From positions 1,624,001 to 1,688,000 of the forward strand of contig JANJXV010000161.1 of NCBI GenBank assembly GCA_024803745.1: a DNA stretch of 64,000 nucleotides, in the 5' to 3' direction. The stretch is from Megascapheus bottae (Eukaryota > Chordata > Mammalia > Rodentia > Geomyidae). The position numbers and the translations under genes are program-made. Shown one piece after another: positions 23,215 through 36,004 of the stretch (position 1 is the stretch's first letter; every line of letters starts with the position of its first letter). Below the pieces are notes generated by a model that was not told the origin of the DNA, ran no database searches, and saw nothing but the letters and a program-made list of their open reading frames with translations.

Positions 23215-23454
23215 CCCTGACATAGTAATTATAAAGTCATCATCATCACCATCATATCCAAATATCCTTTCTCCTACAAAGAATGAACACTTAACTGTGT
23301 CTAATGCTTTTTTTTTAATTTCACTAATTCTTTTGTGTTTTTCCCTCTTGCATTTTTTACACATGACAGCAAAGCTAATCATCAGGAAAAAATTGATTAG
23401 GATACAGAAACCTAATAATATCCTAGTAGATTGACGTCAAAAATATGTGCAAGA

Positions 23455-23652
23455 TGCCCTGTGTGTTTGACCTAGTGGTAGAGTCCTTGGCTACCAAGCA
23501 GTAAGCCTCAGGTTTGATTCCTCATTACCACATACATAGAAAACGCTGCAAGTGGTGCTGTGGCTCGGTGGGACAGCTAAAGCCTAAAGAAACCCCAAGA
23601 ACAATGTTCACACTCTGAGGTCAAGTACCAAGACTAGGAAAAACAAAAAAAA
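23455..23652 (+). mobile_element. ID-type SINE-b (spacer 3)
   Basis: Positional copy of SINE-b. The A-box region retains 'GTGGTAGAGTCC'. Confidence 0.82.
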
Positions 23653-24695
23653 TTCGACAAGGGGCAAAATGCAGGCAGACAAGGCACTGTGAAGCAAATG
23701 TTTTGTAAAGGATGAGGGCAATATTGACCCTTAAGTTTGGATATTACCTAAGAAAGGCTCCTTGAGCCTGAGACCAGACTGGTAGTTGGGCCTAGTGGAA
23801 GACATTGGGATTGGACAAATAAGGTGTGCTGTATGCTATATCCACATGTATATTGTGAGATTGGAGGAGAGATTCAGCCTCCAGTATGTCTTTGGTGAGG
23901 TCTTTTGTGAGCAAGGATCTTTGGTCATTGGGCACTGAAAGGTGACCCTGCCTCCCTCACAATGGAACAGAATATGGAACCCTGGTAACCAAGCCACTGT
24001 AACTAACAACCAGCTCAAGCCAGCTCACTTGGCCTGTGGCTCAGGAGGAAGAAAGATGTTGCTGTGCTGTTGCCAAAGGTCAGGAAACTCGAGTCTCAGG
24101 CATGGAAGTTGTGGATGTCTTACTCGAAGATGTACATGCTAGATCATTGCCAAGCCACAAATCCAGTATAACAGAACTTTCTCTAAAAAGAAGGCCAGGA
24201 AAATCCAGGGCAACCAGATGAGGTAAATTTCTAAGAAGAAATGTATTTGACCCCATCATCCTCCCCACCCACTACAACTTTCTTTTTTTTTCATTTTTTA
24301 TTGTAATTAGTAAAAGGGTTAGATGATATTTGCCAGATAGAAGGTGCATTAATTCACATACATTGATACCCTTTCACATGTCTTGGTACCCATTTCCCTC
24401 CAACCCCACACCCCCCACCCGTCTTGGTTTTCCCCCCTTCCCTATCAAATTTCAAATATCCAAATACAAATAAATTCAATATATCAGATAACAAATGAGA
24501 TACTATACCAATATGGGATAACCAAGGGACAGCAAGCGAGATGAGAGACAACATAGTACATTAAGGACAACAATCATTCATTATATGGCTTTTGTGTCAA
24601 TGTCCTGGAGGTCCTTTCAATTAGCTTCACATTGTATGGCCTTATATATGGCCTTTTGCTCTATTGACAATCTCTGCTAGTAGAGCCCAAGGTTT

Positions 24696-27600
24696 CTACT
24701 GATTATGACGAATGAGGGAAACCACTGAGCCTAAGTTCCTTTGAGTCTGGCTTACTTCACTTAATATGATTTGTTCTAAGTCTTTCCATTTCCTAACAAA
24801 TGGGGCGATGTCATTCTTTCTGACAGCAGCATAGAATTCCATTGTGTACAAATACCACAGCTTGTTGATCCACTCATCAACTGAGGGACATCTGGGTTGG
24901 TTCCATATCTTTGCTATGGTGAATAGTGCTGCAATGAACATTGTTGTGCTAGTGGGTTTAGTATGCCCTTGTTTCTGGATTGTTGGGTAAATGCCAAGTA
25001 CTGGAATTGCTGGGTCATAGGGGAGTTGTATGTTTAGCGTTTTGAGGCACTGCCGCACTGCTTTCCATAGTGGTTGAACGAGTTTGCACTCCCACCAACA
25101 GTGTAGTAGTGATCCCTCCTGACCACATCCCCTGCAGCATCTGTTGTCATTCGTTTTCCTTATCCTGGCCATTCTAACTGAAGTTAGGTGGAATCTTAGA
25201 CTTGTTTTGATTTGCATTTCTTTTATGACCAGAGATGTTGAGCATTTCTTCATGTGTCTATAGGCCATTTTTGTTTCTTCTTCAGAGAAGACTCTCTTTA
25301 AGTCTTTGGCCCATTTTGTAATGGGATGGGTGTTACTTTGGAGGTTAGTTTTGGAGTGATTCAATTTTTTGAGTTGTTGATATATTTTAGATATGAGGCC
25401 TGGTTCCGTTGTTTGGGTGGTGAAGATCTTCTCCCACTCTGTAGGCTTCCTGATTAGTTTACTAGCTATATCGGTTGCCATACAAAAGCTCTGCAGTTTA
25501 ATGCAGTCCCACTTATCCAGCCTTTCTCTGATTTGTTGTGATTCTTGGTCCTTATTAAGAAAGTTTCGACCTGTACCAAGGAGGCCTAGTGTATCTCCTA
25601 TTCCTTCCTGTAAACTTTTCAGTGTGTCAGCTTTTACCTCCACGTCTTTGATCCATTTGGAGTTAATTCTAGTGCAAGGGGACAAAGAAGGATCCAACTT
25701 TAGTTTTCTGCAGGTGTTTAACCAGTTCTGCCAGCACAACTTGTTGAAGAGGCTATCTTTCTTCCATTATATTTTTTTGGCTCCCTGGTCAAAGATTAGG
25801 TGGCCATAGGTCTGTGGTTTAATATCTGGGTCCGCAGTTCTACTCCATTGGACTTCAGGCCTGTTCTTGTGCCAGTACCAAGCTGTTTTGAGAATTATAG
25901 CTCTGTAATAGAGCCTTAAGTTTGGAATTGAAATTCCTCCAGCGCTGTTCTTTCTGCTAAGAAGTGTTTTTGCTATACGGGGTCTTTTATTATTCCATAT
26001 GAAATTTTGAATTGCCTCTTCTATGTCTTTTAAGAATGACATTGGGATGTTGATGGGTATTACATTGAATTTGTAGATAGCCCTTGGCAAGATTGTCATT
26101 TTCACAATGTTGATTCTTCCAATCCAGGAGCACGGGAGGTTTTTCCATTTCCTTAGTTCTGCTTTAATTTCCTTTTTTACGGTTTTAAAGTTTTCATCTA
26201 AACGGTCCTTTACATTCTTAGTTAAGCTAATTGTTAGGTACTTTATTTTCTTTGAGGCTATTGTGAAAGGATTTTCTTTCCTGATTATTGCCTCGTTCCT
26301 CTCAGTGTTGGCGTAAAGTAAGGCAGTTGATTTGTGAGGGTTGATTTTATGGCCTGCTACACTTCCAAAGCTTTGAATCAGCTCAAGGAGCTTGGGAGTA
26401 GAGTCTATAGGATTCTTTAAATACAGAATCATGTCATCTGCAAAGAGGGATAGTTTTATTTCCTCTTTCCCTACTTGGATCCCCTTTATGCTTGCTTCTT
26501 GCCTTATTGCACTGCCTAGGAATTCTAGTACTATGTTAAAAAGGAGTGGAGAGAGTGGGCATCCTTGTCTCGTTCCTGATTTTAGAGGGAATGGCTTTAG
26601 ATTTTCACCATTAAGTATAATACTAGCAGTGGGTTTCTCATACACAGCCTTTATGACATTGAGAAATGTTCCATGGATTCCTAGTTTCTCCACATCTTTT
26701 AACATAAAGGGGTTTTGGATCTTGTCAAATGCCTTTTCCGCATCTATTGAGACAATCATGTGATTTTATCCCTGCTCCTGTTGATGTGTTGAATTATATT
26801 AATTGATTTGTGTATGTTGAACCAGCTTTGCCTCCCTGTGATGAATCCAGTTTGATCATAGTGTATATTTTTTTGATGAGTTGTTGTAGACGGTTGGCCA
26901 GTATTTTGTTGAGAAGTTTTGCATCGAGGTTCATCAAAGAAATGGGTCTATAGATCTCTTTCTTTGATGAATCTCTGTCTGGTTTGGGGATGAGGGATAT
27001 GCTGGCTTCACAGAATCAGTTTGGTAAAGAACCTTCATTTTCAATTTCGTTGAAGAGCTTGAGGAGTATTGGTGTGAGCTCTGTTTTGAAGACCTTATAG
27101 AATTCAGCTGTGAATCCATCTGGCCCTGGGCTCTTTTTAAGTGGAAGTTGTCTAATTTCCATTTCTATTTCAGAGCTTGAAATAGGCCTGTTGAGTTGGG
27201 TTAGCTCTTCTTGGTTCAGTGTGTGTATGTTAATATTGTCTAGGAATTCATCCATTTCTTCTAGATTCTCAAATTTGTTGGCGTAAAGGTTTGAGAAGTA
27301 TTCCCTCATGATATTCTGGATCTTGGTAATTTCTGTCGTGATATTACCATTTTCATCTGCGATTTTGTTTATTTCGATATGCTCTCTTCTTTTTTCGGTA
27401 AGATTTGCTAAGGGCTTGTCAATTTTGTTAATTCTTTCAAGAACCAACTCCTTGTTTTGTTGATTCTTTCTATAGTTTTTTTATTCCAAATCATTTAATT
27501 CTGCTTTGATTTTAATAATTTGCTTTGTCCTAATGGGTTTATGGTTGGTTTGTTGCTCTTTTTCCAGGAGGTTAAGGTGAGACATTAACTAGTTGGTTTG

Positions 27601-28536
27601 CCATTTTTCCAACTTGCTGTTGTAGGAACTCCGCGCTATAAATTTTCCTCTGAGTACTGCCTTTGTTGTGTCCCTAAGGAGTTGATATTTGTGTGCTCCT
27701 TATTATTAAATTTCATAAACAGTTGGATATCTGTTCTGATCTCTTCGATTACCCATTGTTTTTGATTCAACAATGTGTGGTTCAGTCTCCATGAGTTACA
27801 GGGTTTTCTTTGGTGGAGATGTGTGTTCAGCTCCAATTTGATGCCTTTATGGTCTGAGAGTGTGCATGGAATAATTTCAGTGTTTCTGAATCTGTCCAGG
27901 TTTGCTTTATGGCCTAAGATGTGGTCTATTTTGGAAAATGTTCCATGTGCTGCTGAGAAAAACGTATATTGTGGTGTTACTGGGTGGAATATTCTGCAGA
28001 TGTCTGTTAGATCTAGTTGGTCTATATAGTTGTTCAGTTCTAAGGTTTCTCTGTTGAGTTTTTGCCTTGTTGATCTGTCCATAGGTGAGAGTGGTGTGTT
28101 AAACTCACTAACAATCACTGTATTTCGATCTATGTATGGTTTCAGTGTAAGTAAAGTTTGCTTGATGAAGTTTGGAGCTCCGGGATTGGGTGTGTAAATA
28201 TTTAGGATTGTTATGTCTTCCGGGAGGAAAGATCCCTTTAGTAGTATGTAGTAACTTTCTTTCTCTTTTCTTACTAATTTTAGTTTGAAGTCTATTGTAT
28301 CTGATATGAGGATGGCAACTCTAGCCTGTTTATGGGGGCAGTTAGCTTGATAGAGTTTATTCCAACCTCTCACTTCCAAAAGATGATTGTTTTTGGGTAA
28401 GATGTGTCTCTCGAAGTCAGCAGAACGATGGCTCTTGCTTTTTGATCCAACTAGACAACCTATGCCGTTTAATTGGAGAGTTAAGTCCATTGATATTGAG
28501 AGTTAGGATTGAGAGATATTTATTAGTTCCTACCAT
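24696..28536 (-). pseudogene. Unit 4 L1 ORF2, broken
   Basis: RT plus C-terminus (26759-24696) is one frame interrupted by a single TAA near 25764-25766, where other units have Glu in 'KKIEWKKD'. [22 protein letters not shown] and [14 protein letters not shown] are visible. The endonuclease (28490-27636) has GSFLPEDITILNIY, SEFNTPLS (two changes at the GDFN motif), KIDHILG and LSDHKGIK. TGA at codon 40 (28417-28419) and the shared frame changes are present. Confidence 0.93.
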
Positions 28537-28584
28537 TTTTAAAAGCTTTTAGTAGGGCCTGTGTCTTGACAGTTCTTGTGGTCC

Positions 28585-29768
28585 TTAGATGGTATGCTGT
28601 TTAGGTGCCATTTCTTTCCCTATATTGCATTTATTTTGGTTTTCTATGTATAGATCATCTTTGAGAATTATCTGTAGTGTTGGTTTTGTTTCGACATATT
28701 GTTGCAGCTTTTCCCTGGAATGGAATGTTTTTATTTTTCCCTCAGTTATGAATGAGAGCTTAGCTGGCTACAGTATTCTTGGTTGGTAGTTATTTGATAT
28801 AAGGGCATGACATATATGCTTCCAGTCACTTCGTGCTTGCATGATCTCTGCTGAGAAATCTGGGGTTATTCTGATTGGTTTGCCTTTGTAGGTTACTGAT
28901 CCCTTTTCCCTGGCTGCCTTTAGGATCTTACCTTTCGTTTCTATTGATCCAGTTCGGATCACAATGTGGCGGTGGGATGTTCTTTTCTGGTCAGGTCTGT
29001 TTGGGGTTCTAAAAGTTTCTCGTATCTGGATGGGCCTGCCCTTCTGGATATTTGGGAAATTATCTGAGATGATTCCCTGAAGTATATTTCCAATACCATT
29101 GACCTCTTTCTCCACGCCCTCCTCAGTACCAACTAGCCTTAAATTAGGCTTCCTAATTGTATATTGGACCTCCTGAAGCGCTCTCTCATATTTCCTAGAT
29201 TTGGATTGAAACATTTTCTGTTCTTTATAATACCTAAATTATATTCAGCCACGGAAATTCTCTCCTCTGCAATGTCTAACTTGTTATCAAAGCTATCTAC
29301 TTTATTTTTCATCTCCCTTGCTTCTAATTGCTCACTTTTGATGCCTTCCATCCCTTGTTTTAGATCATGTATGGATTTCTTTATCTCCTTGATTTCCTTT
29401 TGAGTGGTTAGCTCAGTAGCTTTATTTTCTTTGGACATTTGCTGGAGTTTGGTCACGTTTTTATTTGTGGATTCTTTGAATTCATCCATCTTTCTTTGAA
29501 AAACCTTTATTATGGCCTCCTTTATGGCTTCTTCTTTTTCACTTATCACCTTGTTTTTGCTTTCCTCTGGTTCAGGTATGGCTTCCTCCATTATCTCTTT
29601 CTTTATATTTTCACATTTTTCATTAATGATGTTTATCAATTGCATTTGTGTAGCAATTGGAAGACTCTCCTCTAGGTTTGCCAGTGACTGTTCCATTGTC
29701 TGTTTACATTGGGTGGGGGATGTTGTTTCTTGATTTGACATTTTTCTTGAGTTTCTTGTTCTGCCCAT
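28585..29768 (-). pseudogene. Unit 4 L1 ORF1, broken
   Basis: Coiled-coil part 29768-29139. The common deletion near 29222 is present, but a base change removes the usual out-of-frame stop, so the shifted frame runs on to 209 codons. RRM/C-terminal part 29214-28768 ends at the shared TAG after QPRIL. Confidence 0.92.
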
Positions 29769-30430
29769 TTGAAAATGGGAGCAAGATTACTACTAAACAC
29801 GATTATAGTTTTTCAGATATAACCAACCTAGACCTCTGTAGCTGGCAGTCACTAGATGTTCACAAGTTTTGATTGGTATTATCACTCTTTCTTTTTGTGC
29901 ACTTACAGACCAGCCTAATACAACCAATGATAAGCGATTTATACCCAAAACAATAAGCCTCTCAATCCAATCTCTATTGTCTTTAAGTCCCTCTGAGCCT
30001 AGAGAATAATTATCCACCTACATATACAATATTGCTCAACAGCCATCAAGTGTAGATCCGTGCAGTATAAGGGTTGAAAGACGAGCAGAGGTCCAGAGAT
30101 AGAAAAAAAGAATGAGAGAGATCAGGGGAGGTGCAAGAGGATTAACGTAGGAGTGTAAGAATATTGTAGTAATGAAGAAAAGTTATAGCATAAGGATAAC
30201 TGACATAAGTTGGTAAGTAGGTAGCATATTTGAGTACAAAGTTTGGAAAGTATTAGAATAAAACTTATGTGTTGCTGCACGACTAGCTCTTAGCCCAACC
30301 AGTGGCCTCACATTGGACCATGGGATGGATCTGTTTTTCTTGTCTACGTTGAGGGAAAGGGGTATTTCACAAGATGCAGAAGCGAAGATTTCAGAAGCAA
30401 ATGCTGTGAGTGATTTAGCTCGTAAAAAGC

Positions 30431-30634
30431 ATTTTTATTTTCTTTTATCTTTCTGCCAGTCTTGGGGCTTGAATTCAGGGCCTGAGCACTGTCCTCGGGT
30501 TTTCTCAAGTCTAGCCCTCTGCCACTTGAGCCACAGTGCCACATCTAGATTTTCTATCTATGTGGTACTGAGCAATCAAACCCAGATCTTCATGGATGCT
30601 AGGCAAGCACTCTACCACTATGCCAAACTCTCAA
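30431..30634 (-). mobile_element. ID-type SINE-a (spacer 4)
   Basis: Positional copy of SINE-a. I saw no difference from spacer 0 in the SINE body. Confidence 0.85.
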
Positions 30635-30874
30635 ACCTGACATAGTAATTATAAAGTCATCATCATCATCATCATATCCAAATATCCTTTCTCCTACAAA
30701 GAATGAACACTTAACTGTGTCTAATGCTTTTTTTTAAATTTCACTAATTCTTCTGTGTTTTTCCCTCTTGCATTTTTTACACATGACAGCAAAGCTAATC
30801 ATCAGGAAAAAATTGATTAGGATACAGAAACCTAATAATATCCTAGTAGATTGACGTCAAAAATATGTGCAAGA

Positions 30875-31072
30875 TGCCCTGTGTGTTTGACCTAGTGGTA
30901 GAGTACTTGGCTACCAAGCAGTAAGCCTCAGGTTTGATTCCTCATTACCACATACATAGAAAACGCTGCAAGAGGTGCTGTGGCTCGGTGGGACAGCTAA
31001 AGCCTAAAGAAAGCCCAAGAACCATGTTCACACTCTGAGGTCAAGTACCAAGATTAGGAAAAACAAAAAAAA
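30875..31072 (+). mobile_element. ID-type SINE-b (spacer 4)
   Basis: Positional copy of SINE-b with 'GTGGTAGAGTACTTGG', closest to spacer 0. Confidence 0.82.
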
Positions 31073-32117
31073 TTCGACAAGGGGACAAATGCAGGCAGAG
31101 AAGGCACTGTGAAGCAAATGTTTTGTAAAGGATGAGGGCAATATTGACCCTTAAGTTTGGATCTTACCTTAGAAAGGCTCCTTGAGCCTGAGACCAGACT
31201 GGTAGTTGGGCGTAGTGGAAGACATTGGGATTGGACAAATAAGGTGTGCTGTTTACTACATCCACATGTATATTGTGAGATTGGATGAGAGATTCAGCCT
31301 CCGGTATGTCTTTGGTGAGGTCTTTTGTGAGCAAGGATCTTTGGTCATTGGGCCCTGAAAGGTGACCCTGCCTCCCTCACAATGGAACAGAATATGGAAC
31401 CCTGGTAACCAAGCCACTGTAACTAACAACCAGCTCAAGCCAGCTCACTTGGCCTGTGGCTCAGGAGGAAGAAAGATGTTGCTGTGCTGTTGCCAAAGGT
31501 CAGGTAACTCGAGTCTCAGGCATGGAAGTTGTGGATGTCTTACTCGAAGATGTACATGCTAGATCATTGCCAAGCCACAAATCCAGTATAACAGAATTTT
31601 CTCTAAGAAGAAGGCCAGGAAAATCCAGGGCAACCAGATGAGGTAAATTTCTAAGAAGAAATGTATTTGACCCCATCATCCTCCCCACACACTACAACAT
31701 TCTTTTTTTTTTCATTTTTTATTGTAATTAGTAAAAGGGTTAGATGATATTTGCCAGATAGAAGGTGCATTAATTCACATACATTGATACCCTTTCACAT
31801 GTCTTGGTACCCATTTCCCTCCAACTCCACACCCCCCACCCGTCTTGGTTTTCCCCCCTTCCCTATCAAATTTCAAATATCCAAATACAAATAAATTCAA
31901 TATATCAGATAACAAAGTGAGATACTATACCAATATGGGATAACCAAGGGACAGCAAGCGAGATGAGAGACAACATAGTACATTAAGGACAACAATCATT
32001 CATTATATGGCTTTTGTGTCAATATCCTGGAGGTCTTTTCAATTAGCTTCACATTATATGGCCTTATATATGGCCTTTTGCTCTATTGACAATCTCTGCT
32101 ATTAGAGCCCAAGGTTT

Positions 32118-35100
32118 CTACTGATTATGACGAATGAGGGAAACCACTGAGCCTAAGTTCCTTTGAGTCTGGCTTACTTCACTTAATATGATTTGTTCTA
32201 AGTCTTTCCATTTCCTAACAAATGGGGCGATGTCATTCTTTCTGACAGCAGCATAGAATTCCATTGTGTACAAATACCACAACTTGTTGATCCACTCATC
32301 AACTGAGGGACATCTGGGTTGGTTCCATATCTTTGCTATGGTGAATAGTGCTGCAATGAACATTGTTGTGCTAGTGGGTTTAGTATGCCCTTGTTTCTGG
32401 ATTGTTGGGTAAATGCCAAGTACTGGAATTGCTGGGTCATAGGGGAGTTGTATGTTTAGCGTTTTGAGGCACTGCCGCACTGCTTTCCATAGTGGTTGAA
32501 CGAGTTTGCACTCCCACCAACAGTGTAGTAGTGATCCCTCCTGACCACATCCCCTCCAGCATCTGTTGTCATTCGTTTTCCTGATCCTGGCCATTCTAAC
32601 TGGAGTTAGGTGGAATCTTAGACTTGTTTTGATTTGCATTTCTTTTATGACCAGAGATGTTGAGCATTTCTTCATGTGTCTATAGGCCATTTTTGTTTCT
32701 TCTTCAGAGAAGACTCTCTTTAAGTCTTTGGCCCATTTTTTAATGGTATGGGTGTTACTTTGGAGGTTAGTTTTGGAGTGATTCAATTTTTTGAGTTGTT
32801 GATATATTTTAGATATGAGGCCTGGTTCCGTTGTTTGGGTGGTGAAGATCTTCTCCCACTCTGTAGGCTTCCTGATTAGTTTACTAGCTATATCCGTTGC
32901 CATACAAAAGCTCTGCAGTTTAATGCAGTCCCACTTATCCAGCCTTTCTCTGATTTGTTGTGATTCTTGGTCCTTATTAAGAAAGTTTCGACCTGTACCA
33001 AGGAGGCCTAGTGTATCTCCTATTCCTTCCTGTAAACTTTTCAGTGTGTCAGCTTTTACCTCCACGACTTTCATCCATTTGGAGTTAATTCTAGTGCAAT
33101 GTGACAAAGAGGGATCCAACTTATTTTTCTGCAGGTGTTTAACCAGTTCTGCCAGCACAACTTGTGGAAGAGGCTATCTTTCTTCCATTCTATTTTTTTG
33201 GCTCCCTGGTCAAAGATTAGGTGGCCATAGGTCTGTGGTATAATATCTGGGTCCACAGTTCTACTCCATTGGACTTCAGGCCTGTTCTTGTGCCAGTACC
33301 AAGCTGTTTTGAGAATTATAGCTCTGTAATAGAGCCTTAAGTTTGGAATTGAAATTCCTCCAGCGCTGTTCTTTCTGCTAAGAAGTGTTTTTGCTATACG
33401 GGGTCTTTTATTATTCCATATGAAATTTTGAATTGCCTCTTCTATGTCTTTAAAGAATGACATTGGGATGTTGATGGGTATTACATTGAATTTGCAGATA
33501 GCCCTTGGCAAGATTGTCATTTTCACAATGTTGATTCTTCCAATCCAGGAGCACGGGAGGTTTTTCCATTTCCTTAGTTCTGCTTTAATTTCCTTTTTTA
33601 CGGTTTTAAAGTTTTCATCTAAACGGTCCTTTACATTCTTAGTTAAGCTAATTGCTAGGTACTTTATTTTCTTTGAGGCTATTGTGAAAGGATTTTCTTT
33701 CCAGATTATTGCCTCGTTCCTCTCAGTGTTGGCGTAAAGTAAGTCAGTTGATTTGTGAGGGTTGATTTTATGGCCTGCTACACTTCCAAAGCTTTGAATC
33801 AGCTCAAGGAGCTTGGGAGTAGAGTCTATAGGATTCTTTAAATACAGAATCATGTCATCTGCAAAGAGGGATAGTTTTATTTCCTCTTTCCCTACTTGGA
33901 TCCCCTTTATGCTTGCTTCTTGCCTTATTGCACTGCCTAGGAATTCTAGTACTATGTTAAAAAGGAGTGGAGAGAGTGGGCATCCTTGTCTCGTTCCTGA
34001 TTTTAGAGGGAATGGCTTTAGATTTTCACCATTAAGTATAATACTAGCAGTGGGTTTCTCATACACAGCCTTTATTACATTGAGAAATGTTCCATGGATT
34101 CCTAGTTTCTCCACATCTTTTAACATAAAGGGGTTTTGGATCTTGTCAAATGCCTTTTCCGCATCTATTGAGACAATCATGTGATTTTATCCCTGCTCCT
34201 GTTGATGTGTTGAATTATATTAATTGATTTGTGTATGTTGAACCAGCTTTGCCTCCCTGTGATGAATCCAGTTTGATCATAGTGTATATTTTTTTGATGA
34301 GTTGTTGTAGACGGTTGGCCAGTATTTTGTTGAGAAGTTTTGCATCGAGGTTCATCAAAGAAATGGGTCTATAGATCTCTTTCTTTGATGAATCTCTGTC
34401 TGGTTTGGGGATGAGGGATATGCTGGCTTCACAGAATCAGTTTAGTAAAGAACCTTCATTTTCAATTTCGTTGAAGAGCTTGAGGAGTATTGTTGTGAGC
34501 TCTGCTTTGAAGACCTTATAGAATTCAGCTGTGAATCCATCTGGCCCTGGGCTCTTTTTAAGTGGAAGTTGTCTAATTTCCATTTCTATTTCAGAGCTTG
34601 AAATAGGCCTGTTGAGTTGGGTTAGCTCTTCTTGGTTCAGTGTGTGTATGTTAATATTGTCTAGGAATTCATCCATTTCTTCTAGATTCTCAAATTTGTT
34701 GGCGTAAAGGTTTGAGAAGTATTCCCTCATGATATTCTGGATCTTGGTAATTTCTGTCGTGATATTACCATTTTCATCTGCGATTTTGTTTATTTCGATA
34801 TGCTCTCTTCTTTTTTCGGTAAGATTTGCTAAGGGCTTGTCAATTTTGTTAATTCTTTCAAGAACCAACTCCTTGTTTTGTTGATTCTTTCTATAGTTTT
34901 TTTATTCCAAATCATTTAATTCTGCTTTGATTTTAATAATTTGCTTTCTCCTAATGGGTTATTATTGCTTTGTTGCTCTTTTTCCAGGAGGTTAAGGTGA
35001 GACATTAACTAGTTGGTTTGCCATTTTTCCAACTTGCTGTTGTAGGAACTCCGCGCTATAAATTTTCCTCTGAGTACTGCCTTTGTTGTGTCCCTAAGGA

Positions 35101-35956
35101 GTTGATATTTGTGTGCTCCTTATTATTAAATTTCATAAACAGTTGGATATCTGTTCTGATCTCTTCGATTACCCATTGTTTTTGATTCAACAATGTGTGG
35201 TTCAGTCTCCATGAGTTACAGGGTTTTCTTTGGTGGATATGTGTGTTCAGCTCCAATTTGATGCCTTTATGGTCTGAGAGTGTGCATGGAATAATTTCAG
35301 TGTTTCTGAATCTGTCCAGGTTTGCTTTATGGCCTAAGATGTGGTCTATTTTGGAAAATGTTCCATGTGCTGCTGAGAAAAACGTATATTGTGGTGTTAC
35401 TGGGTGGAATATTCTGCAGATGTCTGTTAGATCTAGTTGGTCTATATAGTTGTTCAGTTCTAAGGTTTCTCTGTTGAGTTTTTGCCTTGTTGATCTGTCC
35501 ATAGGTGAGAGTGGTGTGTTAAACTCACCAACAATCACTGTATTTCGATCTATGTATGGTTTCAGTGTAAGTAAAGTTTGCTTGATGAAGTTTGGAGCTC
35601 CGGGACTGGGTGTGTAAATATTTAGGATCGTTATGTCTTCCGGGTGGAAAGATCCCTTTAGTAGTATGTAGTAACCTTCTTTGTCTTTTCTTACTAATTT
35701 TAGTTTGAAGTCTATTGTATCTGATAGGAGGATGGCAACTCCAGCCTGTTTATGGCGGCAGTTAGCTTGATAGAGTTTATTCCAACCTCTCACTTTCAAA
35801 AGATGATTGTTTTTGGGTAAGATGTGTCTCTTGAAGACAGCAGAACGATGGCTCTTGCTTTTTGATCCAACTAGACAACCTATGCCGTTTAATTGGAGAG
35901 TTCAGTCCATTGATATTGAGAGTTAGGATTGAGAGATATTTATTAGTTCCTACCAT
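32118..35956 (-). pseudogene. Unit 5 L1 ORF2, broken; endonuclease N-terminus best preserved
   Basis: Unlike most units there is no TGA at codon 40: the sequence near 35835-35850 still encodes the Cys-Cys-Leu-Gln-Glu-Thr motif holding the catalytic Glu. The following common frame change (~35806-35815) remains. Endonuclease 35799-35056 has GEFNTPLS (Glu for Asp), KIDHILG and LSDHKGIK. RT 34180-33071 has [12 protein letters not shown] and [11 protein letters not shown] ~2-bp loss near 33120-33128 ('AACTTATTTTTCTGC') shifts the frame, and the C-terminal part 33158-32118 continues in another frame to [14 protein letters not shown]. Confidence 0.93.
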
Positions 35957-36004
35957 TTTTAAAAGCCTTTAGTAGGGCCTGTGTCTTGACAGTTCTTGTG
36001 GTCC

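Larger units (their letters stand above)
22349..24281. other. Spacer 3
   Basis: Usual spacer. The trinucleotide run is interrupted ('CATCATCACCATCAT' near 23238-23254). No gene seen beyond the two SINEs. Confidence 0.8.
24282..29768 (-). mobile_element. Unit 4 L1, inactive
   Basis: Minus-strand L1 with C-rich 3'UTR tract at 24396-24442. It groups with units 1 and 5 by 'GCCTGCTACACTTCC' in the RT region, and with unit 5 by 'TTTTTTACGGTTTTAAAG'. Confidence 0.93.
29769..31701. other. Spacer 4
   Basis: Usual spacer, (TCA)n near 30657-30675. Closest to spacer 0 ('GTGATTTAGCTCG', 'CTCAAACCTGAC', 'TTATCCACC'), four units away. No gene seen. Confidence 0.8.
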